DNA from: Cyclina sinensis
Taxonomy: Eukaryota > Mollusca > Bivalvia > Venerida > Veneridae
Reading direction: 5' to 3'
NCBI GenBank assembly: GCA_012932295.1
Contig: JAAONU010000001.1
Span: forward strand, 19,716,120 to 19,780,119
Length of the DNA stretch: 64,000 nt
The first letter of the stretch is position 1. The number at the start of each line of letters is the position of its first letter. Below the pieces are notes generated by a model that had not been told where the DNA came from, did no database searches, and saw nothing but the letters and a program-made list of their open reading frames with translations. The position numbers and the translations under genes are program-made. Shown in pieces: positions 24,601-32,096 of this stretch.

Positions 24601-26544
24601 GCTGTAACTGTAGGTTATATCAGCAATGTGTTTGGCTGTAACTGTAGGTTATGTCAGCAATGCAACTGACTGGAACTGTGTGTTATATCAGCAATGCAAT
24701 TGGCTGGAACTGTAGGATATATCATCAATGTATTTGGCTGGAACTGTAGGTTATATATGCAATGTGTTTGGCTGGAACAAGCCAATTCATAACAAGGTAA
24801 TATGTTTACAGCTTCAGATTTTCGGGATTTGTATTTTTTTGTTTTGAACCAAGCAGAATTTGACATCAGCTGTTGGATTAGTTTTATATGTCAAGCAACA
24901 AAGTCAGACTGTAATGTGAATCAGTGTGGAAAGGTTGATAAAACTACATGTATATTGATCATTTGATTGAAAGATTATTCTGCATTTTCTTGTTCCATCT
25001 GTGAATTAGCATCACACTTCAAGATCCTTTGAAGACAAAATAATATTGCAGCCTTTAGCCTGAACCTTTTAGATTTATTATATTTTTTTTCTACTCTTAT
25101 TGCACCTTGAAGTCGACAATTTTATTAAATTTATTAATATTTATTTCCCCCCAGTTAAGGTATAACCACCAGTAGCTGCACAATTTTACTTTATTTTATC
25201 CTGAGGGGAAACTACAGAGTTTGCCCCTCTGTTTTATGGACATGGTAACCCACCTTACAGCACCTAAGATTACATTTTTTTGGTATCACAACCATAATCC
25301 TTTTTTCTAAAATAACATTTTTATAACTTGATATTTATTTGTTATACAGTTCAGATAGTCTTGTTTTTACAGTATTCTTATTGATACAGATCTTCTTTTT
25401 CTTGCATGTTCTATTTTGCGCTTCTAGGGTGTTTTTCCCCTCAAGGATTTTTATTTGTCAAGAACTAAAAGATCCACTGGTATCTTGAATTTTATGATTA
25501 TTGGCATGTTTGGAAGTAATCATCATGTATTTCTTTACTTGTAGAATTGCAAAATAGTATTGCAATGTGTAACGCTTAATTGTAGTTATGTTGATTGTAA
25601 GTACTGTAGTTCACATTAAGAATTAAATAAAATGCTTGTTCTGATGGTAGATAACGGTTATTCAGAAGTACAGATTTTATTTTTCTAGACCTTGTATGGG
25701 TCTCAATAGCTAATACCATATGTAACAACAACGTAAAGTTTTTAAATGATTTAAATTGTAATAGCTGTGATCACATATCAAAATGTATGAACTAATGAAC
25801 TATTAAAGTGACTGATGGGTCTAAGAATGCCTAAAAAAAAAAAAAAAAAAATACTATAAAAATTCAAGTTGTTATGGGGAAGAACATGTCTAAACTAAGT
25901 TACTGTCTCATTTTTTGTAACAGATTCAAATCATTTCACTTCTGTCTGTAAATGATATACCCTGTTAGTCACAGGTTAGATATTTTATTTGTATTTTGAT
26001 TTTGAGAGCAACAAATAACTAACCTTTGTGGCTCAGTGGTTTAGATCACTGCTTTTAATTTTATTGACCAAAAGGGCACTGGTTCAAATCCTGGTGGATT
26101 CTTTTAATTTTTTTTTTTCTTAAGTTTTTATGGTGTATAGAAGCATAATGTTATGTTTTTATCCATAGTATATTCACTTCCTTTTTATTTTAGAGAAAAA
26201 TAAATTAAAGCTAAATTCTGTGAGTCAGTCGCTTTAAGAAATTTAAATGACCTACATGGAATTTTGATATAAAGATGAACTTTTTTGAAAGTCTTACGTT
26301 CTGAATTTAATATTACAAAAAATGTTTCACTCAGTATCTTAATGACAAAGAAAGTTAGATAATCTAAGATTTGTTAAAATTGTACTTGTTTCAAGAACAT
26401 GTTTTACAGTTGATGTAAATAAGGTTTAGACTAAAATGGCTGGGTAATATTGACATGACATGTGAGGTATGAATCTAAAATACATTTTTTCTTTTTGTTT
26501 TTCAGGACATATTCGACAGTGGAGTGTTCAACAGCCATTGCTAA
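3484..26544 (+). CDS. PKD2: polycystin-2 (TRPP2-type cation channel), multi-exon gene
   Basis: Encodes a TRPP channel subunit, a non-selective Ca2+-permeable channel of cilia and ER. Exons: 3484-3646, 9787-9900, 10236-10363, 10653-10913, 11231-11455, 12145-12307, 12812-13048, 13345-13526, 13855-14074, 14395-14528, 14980-15097, 15379-15708, 16983-17165, [17396-20508 long repeat exon], 20893-20958, 26506-26544; phases agree at every junction. Domains in order: S1, extracellular polycystin domain with the '[15 protein letters not shown]' and '[11 protein letters not shown]' signatures, S2-S6, filter 'LFRIILGDF', S6 ending '[12 protein letters not shown]', two EF-hands, and coiled coil '[18 protein letters not shown]'. 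Without the repeat exon, and ignoring one surplus base in exon 4, the product is about 853 residues; human PKD2 is 968. The channel core resembles both PKD2 and PKD2L1, but the coiled coil is PKD2-like. Uncertain points are the exon 1 donor, use of the repeat exon and the last two small exons. Confidence 0.92.
3647..9786 (+). other. PKD2 intron 1 (long, AT-rich)
   Basis: A 6.1 kb intron if the exon 1 call is right. No supportable coding exon was found. It holds a SINE copy near 7755-7935 and many short A/T runs; the rest shows no recognisable structure. Confidence 0.5.
7755..7940 (+). repeat. SINE body, family A (5'-truncated)
   Basis: Matches the body of the fuller copy at 29563-29855 base by base with scattered differences: 'CGTTAAACTGAGATCCCATG', then 'CTCAGCATATGAAAGAACC', then a GGAAT..ATGCTTTCTGTA block and an ACAGATGATAAATACATTC-like end. 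The tRNA-like head is missing or unrecognisable. Confidence 0.6.
9787..9900 (+). CDS. PKD2: PKD2 exon 2 (S1)
   Basis: Acceptor TTTTCAG, donor GTAAGG, phases 1-1. Encodes '[20 protein letters not shown]' followed by the first half of S1 ('[13 protein letters not shown]'), matching the family-wide LWGTR...LRELxxYxxFL signature. Confidence 0.9.
10236..10363 (+). CDS. PKD2: PKD2 exon 3
   Basis: Acceptor TTTCAG, donor GTAATA, phases 1-0. Encodes the end of S1 and the start of the polycystin domain: '[16 protein letters not shown]' and '[13 protein letters not shown]'. Confidence 0.92.
10653..10913 (+). CDS. PKD2: PKD2 exon 4 (polycystin domain), frame interrupted
   Basis: Acceptor CTACAG, donor GTATGT. 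Begins '[19 protein letters not shown]' and continues through '[14 protein letters not shown]' to 'SCVVH', where the frame meets TGA TGA at about 10814-10819. One base over, the expected polycystin sequence resumes at once ('[20 protein letters not shown]', '[11 protein letters not shown]'). Removing one base restores frame and phase with exon 5, so this looks like a one-base surplus rather than the end of the gene. Confidence 0.85.
11231..11455 (+). CDS. PKD2: PKD2 exon 5 (polycystin domain core)
   Basis: Acceptor TATTTTAG, donor GTAGGG, phases 2-2. Encodes '[19 protein letters not shown]', '[15 protein letters not shown]' and '[12 protein letters not shown]', the most conserved extracellular block of the TRPP family. 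Confidence 0.93.
11742..11756 (+). repeat. 15-base poly-G run in intron
   Basis: An uninterrupted run of 15 G in an otherwise AT-rich intron. It is likely unstable and hard to sequence accurately. Confidence 0.8.
12145..12307 (+). CDS. PKD2: PKD2 exon 6 (S2)
   Basis: Acceptor TTTCCAG, donor GTAGGT, phases 2-0. Encodes '[19 protein letters not shown]', 'VKLIRYVT' and S2 '[20 protein letters not shown]'. Confidence 0.93.
12812..13048 (+). CDS. PKD2: PKD2 exon 7 (S3 and start of S4) with GC donor
   Basis: Acceptor TTATAG. Encodes S3 '[20 protein letters not shown]' and the S3-S4 stretch through '[16 protein letters not shown]'. The junction to the next exon, fixed by homology as WIK/IFKYISF, falls at AAG|GCAAGT, so this intron uses a GC donor with an otherwise strong consensus. 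Confidence 0.9.
13345..13526 (+). CDS. PKD2: PKD2 exon 8 (S4-S5)
   Basis: Acceptor TGTACAG, donor GTAAGT, phases 0-2. Encodes '[20 protein letters not shown]', '[19 protein letters not shown]' and '[20 protein letters not shown]', matching the S4-S5 linker and S5 of polycystins. Confidence 0.93.
13855..14074 (+). CDS. PKD2: PKD2 exon 9 (pore and S6)
   Basis: Acceptor TTCCAG, donor GTGAGT, phases 2-0. Encodes the pore helix and selectivity filter '[15 protein letters not shown]', then '[20 protein letters not shown]' and '[20 protein letters not shown]'. The filter L-G-D is intact. Confidence 0.94.
14395..14528 (+). CDS. PKD2: PKD2 exon 10 (first EF-hand)
   Basis: Acceptor CCCCACAG, donor GTAAGT, phases 0-2. 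After '[20 protein letters not shown]' comes a loop '[12 protein letters not shown]' with Asp/Asn at 1, 3, 5 and 9 and Glu at 12, a canonical EF-hand calcium loop. In human PKD2 the equivalent first EF-hand is degenerate. Confidence 0.9.
14980..15097 (+). CDS. PKD2: PKD2 exon 11 (second EF-hand)
   Basis: Acceptor TTTTTCAG, donor GTATGC, phases 2-0. Encodes '[20 protein letters not shown]' and the canonical calcium loop '[12 protein letters not shown]'. Confidence 0.92.
15379..15708 (+). CDS. PKD2: PKD2 exon 12 (acidic linker and coiled coil)
   Basis: Acceptor TTCAAAAG, donor GTAGGT, phases 0-0. Encodes an acidic/serine linker ('[13 protein letters not shown]') and then the oligomerisation coiled coil '[20 protein letters not shown]', '[20 protein letters not shown]'. 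In vertebrate PKD2 this coiled coil drives trimerisation and pairing with polycystin-1. Confidence 0.93.
16312..16359 (+). CDS. PKD2: candidate PKD2 cassette exon carrying a stop codon
   Basis: Preceded by ATCAG and followed by a strong GTAAGT donor. The block is 48 nt (16 codons) and would join exon 12 in phase 0, encoding '[14 protein letters not shown]' and then TAA at 16354. It could be a poison cassette or a basic alternative C-terminus just after the coiled coil. No transcript evidence is available here. Confidence 0.35.
16983..17165 (+). CDS. PKD2: PKD2 exon 13 (end of coiled coil)
   Basis: Acceptor TTTCAG, donor GTATGT, phases 0-0. Encodes '[20 protein letters not shown]' and 'LERWDSESS', nearly identical in type to the vertebrate PKD2 C-terminal helix, followed by a Ser/Pro/Gly-rich tail. 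Confidence 0.92.
17396..20508 (+). CDS. PKD2: long PKD2 exon encoding a serine-rich repeat extension
   Basis: Acceptor TTACAG at 17391-17395 gives phase 0 from exon 13 and a frame open to 19351. After '[20 protein letters not shown]' the chain becomes low-complexity and from about 18220 shows an 18-20-residue tandem repeat of the form L-S-R-P-x-S-K-S-S-E-R-S-x-E-S-x-x. The main frame ends TAA at 19349, but the repeat continues one frame over ('[20 protein letters not shown]'), implying an indel in the A6 run at 19322-19327. More breaks lie at 19470-19720, then a Ser/Lys/Gln-rich frame runs to TGA at 20506. No known domain was recognised. A GTAACT at 19789 is a possible phase-0 donor. Whether every isoform includes this exon is unknown. 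Confidence 0.6.
20893..20958 (+). CDS. PKD2: candidate PKD2 penultimate exon
   Basis: Bounded by GGTGCTAG and GTAAGG; 66 nt, phase 0-0, encoding '[20 protein letters not shown]'. The pyrimidine tract is weak, but phase fits exon 13 directly as well as the last exon, suggesting a short isoform that skips the repeat exon. Confidence 0.45.
23905..24780 (+). repeat. minisatellite, about 30-35 bp unit
   Basis: About 25 imperfect tandem copies of a unit close to 'GGCTGGAACTGTATGTTATA' + 'TCAGCAATTTGTTT'. Two subtypes are interspersed: one with TTTGTTTGGCTG and one with TGCAATTGACTG between the conserved TCAGCAA and GAACTGTA blocks. Some units lack the ATGTTAT segment and are shorter. Short open frames through it are translations of the repeat, not genes. 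Confidence 0.95.
25790..26175 (+). repeat. family B interspersed repeat with central tRNA-like box
   Basis: Shares its whole length with 54715-55110: AAAGTGACTGA..GGGTC, then AAGTTACTGTCT..TTTTTTGT, then AGTCACAGG..TAGATA, then a tRNA-like block ('GTGGCTCAGTGGTTTAGATC', later 'GGTTCAAATCCTGG'), then a T-rich segment ending near CCATAGTATAT. An inverted copy lies at 39375-39700. Dispersed similarity over about 390 bp marks it as a mobile, SINE-like element. Confidence 0.75.
26506..26544 (+). CDS. PKD2: PKD2 last exon
   Basis: A strong pyrimidine tract and TTTTTCAG precede a 12-codon phase-0 terminus, '[12 protein letters not shown]' then TAA. Placement rests on splice signals and phase only. 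Confidence 0.5.
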   Translation, partial: DIFDSGVFNSHC

Positions 26545-27292
26545 CAAAACAGGCTGACAAAAAACACAATGTGTAAACCCTAAACACACCACTGCTGTTC
26601 TATGTGCAAAATTGACTGACCAATGAACTAAAATTTACGTGATCATTCCAACTTTAATGAATGTATTTAATATTTGCTACGATGAATATTGCGATTTCTG
26701 TCAGAATTGGCATCATGTTTCAAGTGAAAAAGAAACCTTAATTGAAGTGCGAATTTACACACACACAAAAATGGAACTCTAAAATGACACCTGACATAGT
26801 ACAATGGAGAAAATCAGAACTGATATTTCTGAGAATTCTTTAATCTGCTATCTGACAGTGAAAGAAAAAAATGAGTGAATATTATTGCTTTATTCATTGT
26901 AGCTGTTAGAGAACTTATTTGTTTCGTGTTGTACTAGTCAATTTTAGACTTACAATATGTGATATGTAATTCTGTCCACAAAATTCCGTCCTTGCTGTTT
27001 TATCCTGCTGTATTCCGTCCAGATAACTAGTTACCAGCAGCAATACCCAACAATATACTTGTACAATGTTCATTATCTTAATATTTCTTCTTTTACATGA
27101 TAGTGGAATTTTGTTTTTGTCTTGTTTGCTGTATTATCAAGGAAATGTTTTTAAATCATGTGGCGGAAAAAAATTATTCAGGCTTTGTTTTAAATATCTG
27201 TACATGATGCTTTAAGAAACTTTGTATCTACTTGTCTCAAAAGGTGTATATTTTCTTGAATAATATTTTCGTAACTGTATATTTTACTGAAC

Positions 27293-27298
27293 AATAAA
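27293..27298 (+). terminator. candidate PKD2 polyadenylation signal
   Basis: AATAAA about 750 bases after the proposed PKD2 stop. Other AATAAA-like sequences occur nearby, so usage is uncertain. Confidence 0.3.
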
Positions 27299-29562
27299 TC
27301 AGTTATACCATGTTTGGATGCAGATAATATTTTGTTTAAAAAACCAACCCAGATAATTATCTTAACATTTAAAGGTATGAGTAATGGGGAAAAAATGCGT
27401 AATTCTATAAATGTGGTTAAGATAGGCTAAACTTAAGTATTCTGAATTCAGCTCAAGTTCTCGTCAAAGAGGCATTACTGTAGTAACTTCCATCCAAGAA
27501 AAATCTTAAAGCCTAGGTTGCACTGAACTAAATTACTGAGTATAGAATGCTTTCTCCATATATTTTGATTTATTTATAAAACAAGACAGGATTACCTATT
27601 ACTAAATACATGCACTTTTACTCTTTTTATAGCACAGTAGAATAACCAGGCTGTCTGAATATTAACTTATGTCATGTGACTGAGGGAATGTGAAGTACTC
27701 TGAAAGATTTTTACCAGAACCTTTTGAAATTTTTATACAAATAAATGCCTGTGATAAGTTTTGTTTGGAAAATAAACCTAAAGCAACAACATTTGAGACT
27801 TACAAAGAATAAAAGATACAGGGAAACAAAAAATAAAAAACCTTTTGATTACAAGCATTCTGAGTGCAAAAATTGGGAACTTTCAGGTATAGGATACTAT
27901 CACTGTTGTTATTGTACACTTCAATATTTCACCGGAAATAACAATTCCAAGTCTTTCGACTGGAAGCATCAATAAAAAAAATTATTAAAAAAATTAACAC
28001 ACACAACTTGGTAGTCAATAAACCTAAGACTATCACATATTTGGCAAATGTGAATGAACAATGTACCAAGTTCTAAAGTAATATGTTGAAAACTACGTGG
28101 CATTTTGATTTGCTGGATGTCTAGATGGACACTATCACAATGTGTCCATGAAGTCACATTGATAACAGTGAATTAAAAATTGTAACCAGTATCCAAAAAG
28201 CTCCAGTTTTAATTACATATGAAAATGTTAAAAGTTAAAATTTAAAATTTTATTGTTTCAGACTAATATCCACCCTTTCAAAATGCCAGTGTTTACTTGG
28301 AGGAAGCATTCAGTTCTTTTGGCCTCTTTCGGCTTTTCATAATCTGATGTTAAAGAATGCTTGTTAGTTTTCGTCACTATAAGGGGAGATAAATCCGTCC
28401 ATAGTTTGCTGTCTCCGTCCCATCCACGAATGGAAACCTACCATTTTATGGTAAAAAATTGCATGTTGAGTATAATTATTAAGGTGTATATTTTGTTTCA
28501 TTTTTTCTTTTTATGCATTTTTATTATTAAAATTTACAAAGATGTATATATTTTTATCAATATAAAAATCTAGTTCAGATTTATTTGCATGTGACATAGT
28601 TCATTAAATATAAGTTAAGGATCAGTTTGATATTCCAGAATTAATTCACATATTACCAAAGAAAATACAAGATAGTAAAATCTACAAGTGCATGTTTTAT
28701 TTTGATTGTTGACATTTGTTTTTGCTGTTAATCACTTTATCATATGTTCATGAAGGGTTACTATAACACTGTTTCAGAGGACTTAAAATAAAACTTTAAT
28801 TGTTACAACCGGGGTTATTTTCACCCTAAAATGATAGATAATTGTGAAATTGCAACCATCAGGTGTTTGTGCATCCAAAAACATATGGGACACATTTTCA
28901 GTGAGTTCTTTATAATAAAACAGGTCATTACTTGCATTGTTTTTGCTCTGATTTTGTTTGAATAAATTTTTTGAAATGCTTATCTTAAAATCACTTCTTA
29001 AAAGATGCAAAGCCTTTAGAAAGTAATCTCTCACTGTAATAGAATAAAGAATGATTTTCTTCTTTTTTAGGAGTTCAAATATCTCATATATATTTTTGAT
29101 ATATTTTGTTGCCTGAAGAATAAAAATAAATACATTATTTTTGGTAACTGGTTTCATATTTTGTTCATTTTACTTTGATGGAAAATGATGATCCCATGTA
29201 TTTTTGGATGTTGAAGTGAAAGGTGGATGCAGAAACATCTTGTAATCTTTTGAACTATTTTTAGATACTAATAAAGTTCTTTAGAAGTTGCAATCTTTGT
29301 TTGTCTTACACATCTGTAGGCCTTATTGTTGCAAGCCAGAACTGGCTGTCTGGATTTTTTGCAATGAAAGATAGTTTGATCTCACCCCGTGTAAGGTGAG
29401 TCATGTCCCCCACGTTATTCTATTGATGTCACGTTTTATGCATGGGTGCAGACTATCTGATGTCATACAGATGCCATCAGTTACTGGTTAAAAGATAAAT
29501 TGATACTGAAAAAAGTTTTTGTTACAGATATATTCATAAAACTAGTGATCAAGTATAGGAGC

Positions 29563-29855
29563 GGATCAGTGGTCCAGTGGCCACATGTTTAACTGGTATA
29601 CCAGGGGTCTCCGAATCGATCCCTTGCTCCTCCACTAATATCACTTATTGTCTTTCGGATAAGATGTTAAACCGAGGTCCCATGTATCAGTGCTGTACAC
29701 TAAGCATGCAAAAGAGCCAGAGGTGTCTCTGGAACAGGATGCTTTCTGTACCATGCACTATCCCCCAAAACATAAAATAACATCTCTGCTGGTGGCTTCA
29801 GTCATACGGGCAACTGGTACAGATGATAAATACATTCAAACAGAAGAAGATGATC
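29563..29855 (+). mobile_element. tRNA-derived SINE, family A (fullest copy)
   Basis: A tRNA-like head ('GGATCAGTGGTCCAGTGGCC' to a degenerate B box 'CCGAATCGATCCC') is followed by the body 'TTTCGGATAAGATGTTAAAC', 'CGAGGTCCCATGTATCAGTG' and 'AAGCATGCAAAAGAGCC'. The body resembles the conserved central domain found in SINEs of several animal phyla; the exact named superfamily is from memory and should be checked. Other copies: 7755-7940 (+) and 49741-50090 (-). Confidence 0.7.
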
Positions 29856-29916
29856 AAGTATTTTACATTTGATCAATGGACTTGTAATAGCCATACCTTT
29901 TCAATGATGTTATATT

Positions 29917-29922
29917 TTTATT
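29917..29922 (-). terminator. candidate FADD polyadenylation signal
   Basis: AATAAA on the minus strand, 36 bases after the FADD stop codon. A compact 3' UTR would fit. Confidence 0.4.
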
Positions 29923-29957
29923 TGTTTGCATAGAAGAGGTCAACATGATTAATACAC

Positions 29958-30220
29958 TCAACAGTAAGCGCCTTCCGTTAAAATTTCAGCTAAATCGTTT
30001 CTTTTTTCAGCTCTGAGAGCAAGAATTAGTCTTTCTTTTGTAGCTTGTTCTTTCTGTATATCTTGCCATAGCAGGAAACATTGATGAATCTGTTCCTTTG
30101 TGTATCTGTAGTCAGACTTAATCACCTCTATTTCACTCTCTGGAATATCTAGCTGCCTCATAAAGAATGTCCAGTTCTTGCCAAGGGACTTTGTGAGGTA
30201 GGCAATTTCTGTCTTCAGAT
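29958..30220 (-). CDS. FADD: FADD last exon (death domain)
   Basis: Acceptor TTCTTGTAG, phase 1 start, ending TGA at 29958. Encodes the whole six-helix death domain, including the W in 'LGKNWTFF' and the 'ALRAEKRNDLAEIL' signature of the last helices. Confidence 0.9.
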
Positions 30221-31572
30221 CTACAAGAAAATTTTAGCTACTGTTAAATGCTAAAGGAAGAGAAATTTAGATTATGACACATCCTTTCAAAAAAATATTA
30301 AAAGCTTAAATTCAAGGCAGTAGGCCTTACGTGTTAAAACAACTTCCTAGAAATTCTTTATACCACATCATATATTCAATAATTTACAATTACAAATCAT
30401 AAGCTTACAGAGCTTTCATAACCAAATGCATAGATGTTGGTGTGTGATGGTCATAGTGGGGGTGGAAAATCAAGAAAACCCACTTGTCCAATCTGGTGAC
30501 CAACCTACGGTACCATCTCACAAACTCCACTTGCTGAGAATGAAACATGGTTCACATCGGTGAGAAGCAAGCATTTATAATTCATATATACCATCATTAT
30601 AATTTGCATAATAAATATCAACTTTTAGGGGCAAAGGGACCTAATGAAAAATTAACAATAAAACACTAAATAACATAAAATATTACCTGGGCCAAGAACT
30701 GTCCTTTCTTGATGTTGTCTAGGTAAACCTGCAAGTAGAACGATCATACTATTTCAAAAATCTTGCCCTTAGAAAGGATAATAAATGTACTGAGTTATAT
30801 ACTTTAAAATAATTATGACTTCAAGTTGTAAGCCACTGAGCACTACAAATACCTGCATGAATTTCAGTTAAATGTCAGCAGACTGATTTAAAAGTAGGAT
30901 GAAACAACAACAGAATGACAATTAATGTTTTACAATCTAGTAATAACAAAAATTTCCCACTGTGCTCTCAACTGCTCTTAATTGTCAAAAAAGGATTTTA
31001 AAAAATCACACTAATGAATAGTCTGGTTCCCGTCGTACTGCATTCGGAACACCTCGGGCGACTTCAATAAGTCTTTATACGAAGTTGTCGGAAAAGGCCG
31101 AGTTGTTACGATTGCGTCGTACTGGCTAACAGAAGAGGTAGGGGCATGTAACCCAGACTAACTAATGTACAGAACTTTTTGCATTAACATTTAAAAACAA
31201 ACGTGAGCCATCACAATCCACCTTGTATATAAACTATCTGTGACTGAAGTGGTTGCGCTGATTTGCTCGCTGTCTTTGTTACGCCACCATTATCTTGCTC
31301 ATATCTCTCTACTATTTTCAGTGCTTCTGTCTTCTCTCTAAAACATGATTTTAAGAGTTCTTTAGAAAGTTTGTGTTGGAAGGACCGAGGTATTCCCTCT
31401 TTTCCAAAGATGTCCATAACTGAATTGCTGACTTGATTTGATCTCTTTCGCGGCCTTTGATAATCTTATCACATATAAATTTCATAGATTCTAAAACAGA
31501 TGTTTCTTGATCAACGACATCTGCCACTTCTATAAGCATATTTTTATAACGTCCATGTCCTGCACTCTCCAT
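29958..31572 (-). CDS. FADD: FADD-like adaptor (death effector domain + death domain)
   Basis: FADD bridges death receptors (death domain contact) to initiator caspases (death effector domain contact). Exons, high to low: 31572-31222, 30728-30687, 30220-29958, joining in phase 1 each time. The N-terminal part reads as a death effector domain: 'YKNMLIEVADVVDQETSVLE', 'SMKFICDKIIKGRERDQIKS', 'IQLWTSLEKREYLGPSNTNF'. A short linker ('GLPRQHQERTVLGP') leads to a complete death domain: 'LTKSLGKNWTFFMRQLDIPE', 'QCFLLWQDIQKEQATKERLI', 'ALRAEKRNDLAEIL'. The frame breaks in the death effector domain at about 31361-31364, where one missing A in an A-run separates 'NFL' from 'KELLKSCFREKTEALKIVER'. With that base the product is about 218 residues; human FADD is 208. 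Chosen ATG is at 31572. Confidence 0.85.
30687..30728 (-). CDS. FADD: FADD middle exon (linker)
   Basis: A 42-nt microexon bounded by CTTGCAG and GTAATA. It encodes 'GLPRQHQERTVLGP' and fits phase on both sides. Confidence 0.7.
31019..31160. mobile_element. 142 bp MITE with 8-bp terminal inverted repeats in FADD intron
   Basis: Begins TAGTCTGG and ends CCAGACTA, a perfect 8-bp inverted repeat. It is directly flanked by ACTAATGAA (31010-31018) and ACTAATGTA (31161-31169), an 8-9 bp target-site duplication with one mismatch. The interior is GC-richer than its surroundings. Short TIRs with 8-bp duplications point to a non-autonomous hAT-type element, but no transposase is present to prove it. 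Confidence 0.7.
31222..31572 (-). CDS. FADD: FADD first coding exon (death effector domain), frame interrupted
   Basis: Starts ATG at 31572 ('MESAGHGRYKNMLIE') and ends at donor GTGGAT after 'SQIVYIQ'. Homology to death effector domains continues across a one-base frame change at about 31361-31364; downstream the frame reads 'IVERYEQDNGGVTKTASKSA'. Confidence 0.8.
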
Positions 31573-31718
31573 TTTCACAGAAAATGCGTCTTAGTAACTC
31601 TCAGTGTTTTCCAGCCGGGTTTTCCTACTTTCATTTTCGTTTACTGTACAAAGTGTCTCCTCTAACCATGCAGAGTTATTTCCCATTTTGTGTTAGGTAA
31701 GATACAAACGTTACTGTG

Positions 31719-31816
31719 ATTCTCTCTCTCTCCCCTCTCGCTGTCTCGCCTTCTCTCTCTCTCTCTCTCTCACACACACAACACACCCCCTCCCTCTCGC
31801 TTTCTCTCCCTCTCTT

Positions 31817-31848
<32 letters not shown>

Positions 31849-31880
31849 CCTCCCTCTCGCTTTCTCTCTCTCTCGAAGGC
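31719..31880 (+). repeat. compound CT/CA microsatellite
   Basis: Alternating (CT)n and (CA)n tracts arranged as roughly two copies of a larger CTCTCGCTTTCTCTCT...CACACAC unit. Open frames through it are artefacts. Confidence 0.95.
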
Positions 31881-31892
31881 TTTTGTGTGTAA

Positions 31893-32096
31893 TTTTGTTA
31901 GCCAGTCCATACGGCCTCGTGTAGTTTGGTCAGACATTTCCTTGTCTGATGGCATGAGCAACATGAATTAGACTAGGCTATACGAGGTCGTATACCCGCC
32001 AAAATTACTTTAATTGATAACGACAATGCTAAATTAGCAGGTAAGATACCCATTAATGTACGCTTTTCGTATTTTCTTTTGGACTGGCTAACAAAA
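31893..32096. repeat. 204 bp segment with 17-bp perfect inverted ends
   Basis: TTTTGTTAGCCAGTCCA at 31893-31909 is the exact reverse complement of 32080-32096, and similarity extends outward for about 10 more bases. The arms may be the TIRs of a small DNA transposon. No clear target duplication was found because the left flank is the CT microsatellite. Confidence 0.5.

Larger units (their letters stand above)
20959..26505 (+). other. PKD2 last intron
   Basis: Contains a minisatellite (23905-24780) and a family B repeat (25790-26175), listed separately. The remaining sequence is AT-rich with no supportable exon on either strand. Confidence 0.5.
26545..29957. other. PKD2 3' UTR and intergenic region
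   Basis: A probable 3' UTR runs to the AATAAA at 27293. Beyond it is AT-rich sequence without a supportable gene; a 124-codon minus-strand open frame at 28783-29157 is AT-driven with no family resemblance. A SINE lies at 29563-29855. Confidence 0.5.

Noticed and set aside
24654..24866. Minus-strand frame at the end of the minisatellite
   Set aside because: Half of it is reverse translation of the minisatellite; no splice sites or homology.
26025..26100. tRNA gene in PKD2 intron
   Set aside because: Has the A- and B-box look, but the same block occurs in several diverged copies with shared flanks, so it is part of a repeat.
28783..29157. 124-codon minus-strand open frame
   Set aside because: AT-rich composition with Lys/Ile/Phe bias, no recognisable domain and no splice context; expected by chance in such DNA.
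31770..31964. Glu/Arg/Lys-rich minus-strand frame
   Set aside because: Pure translation of the CT/CA microsatellite.
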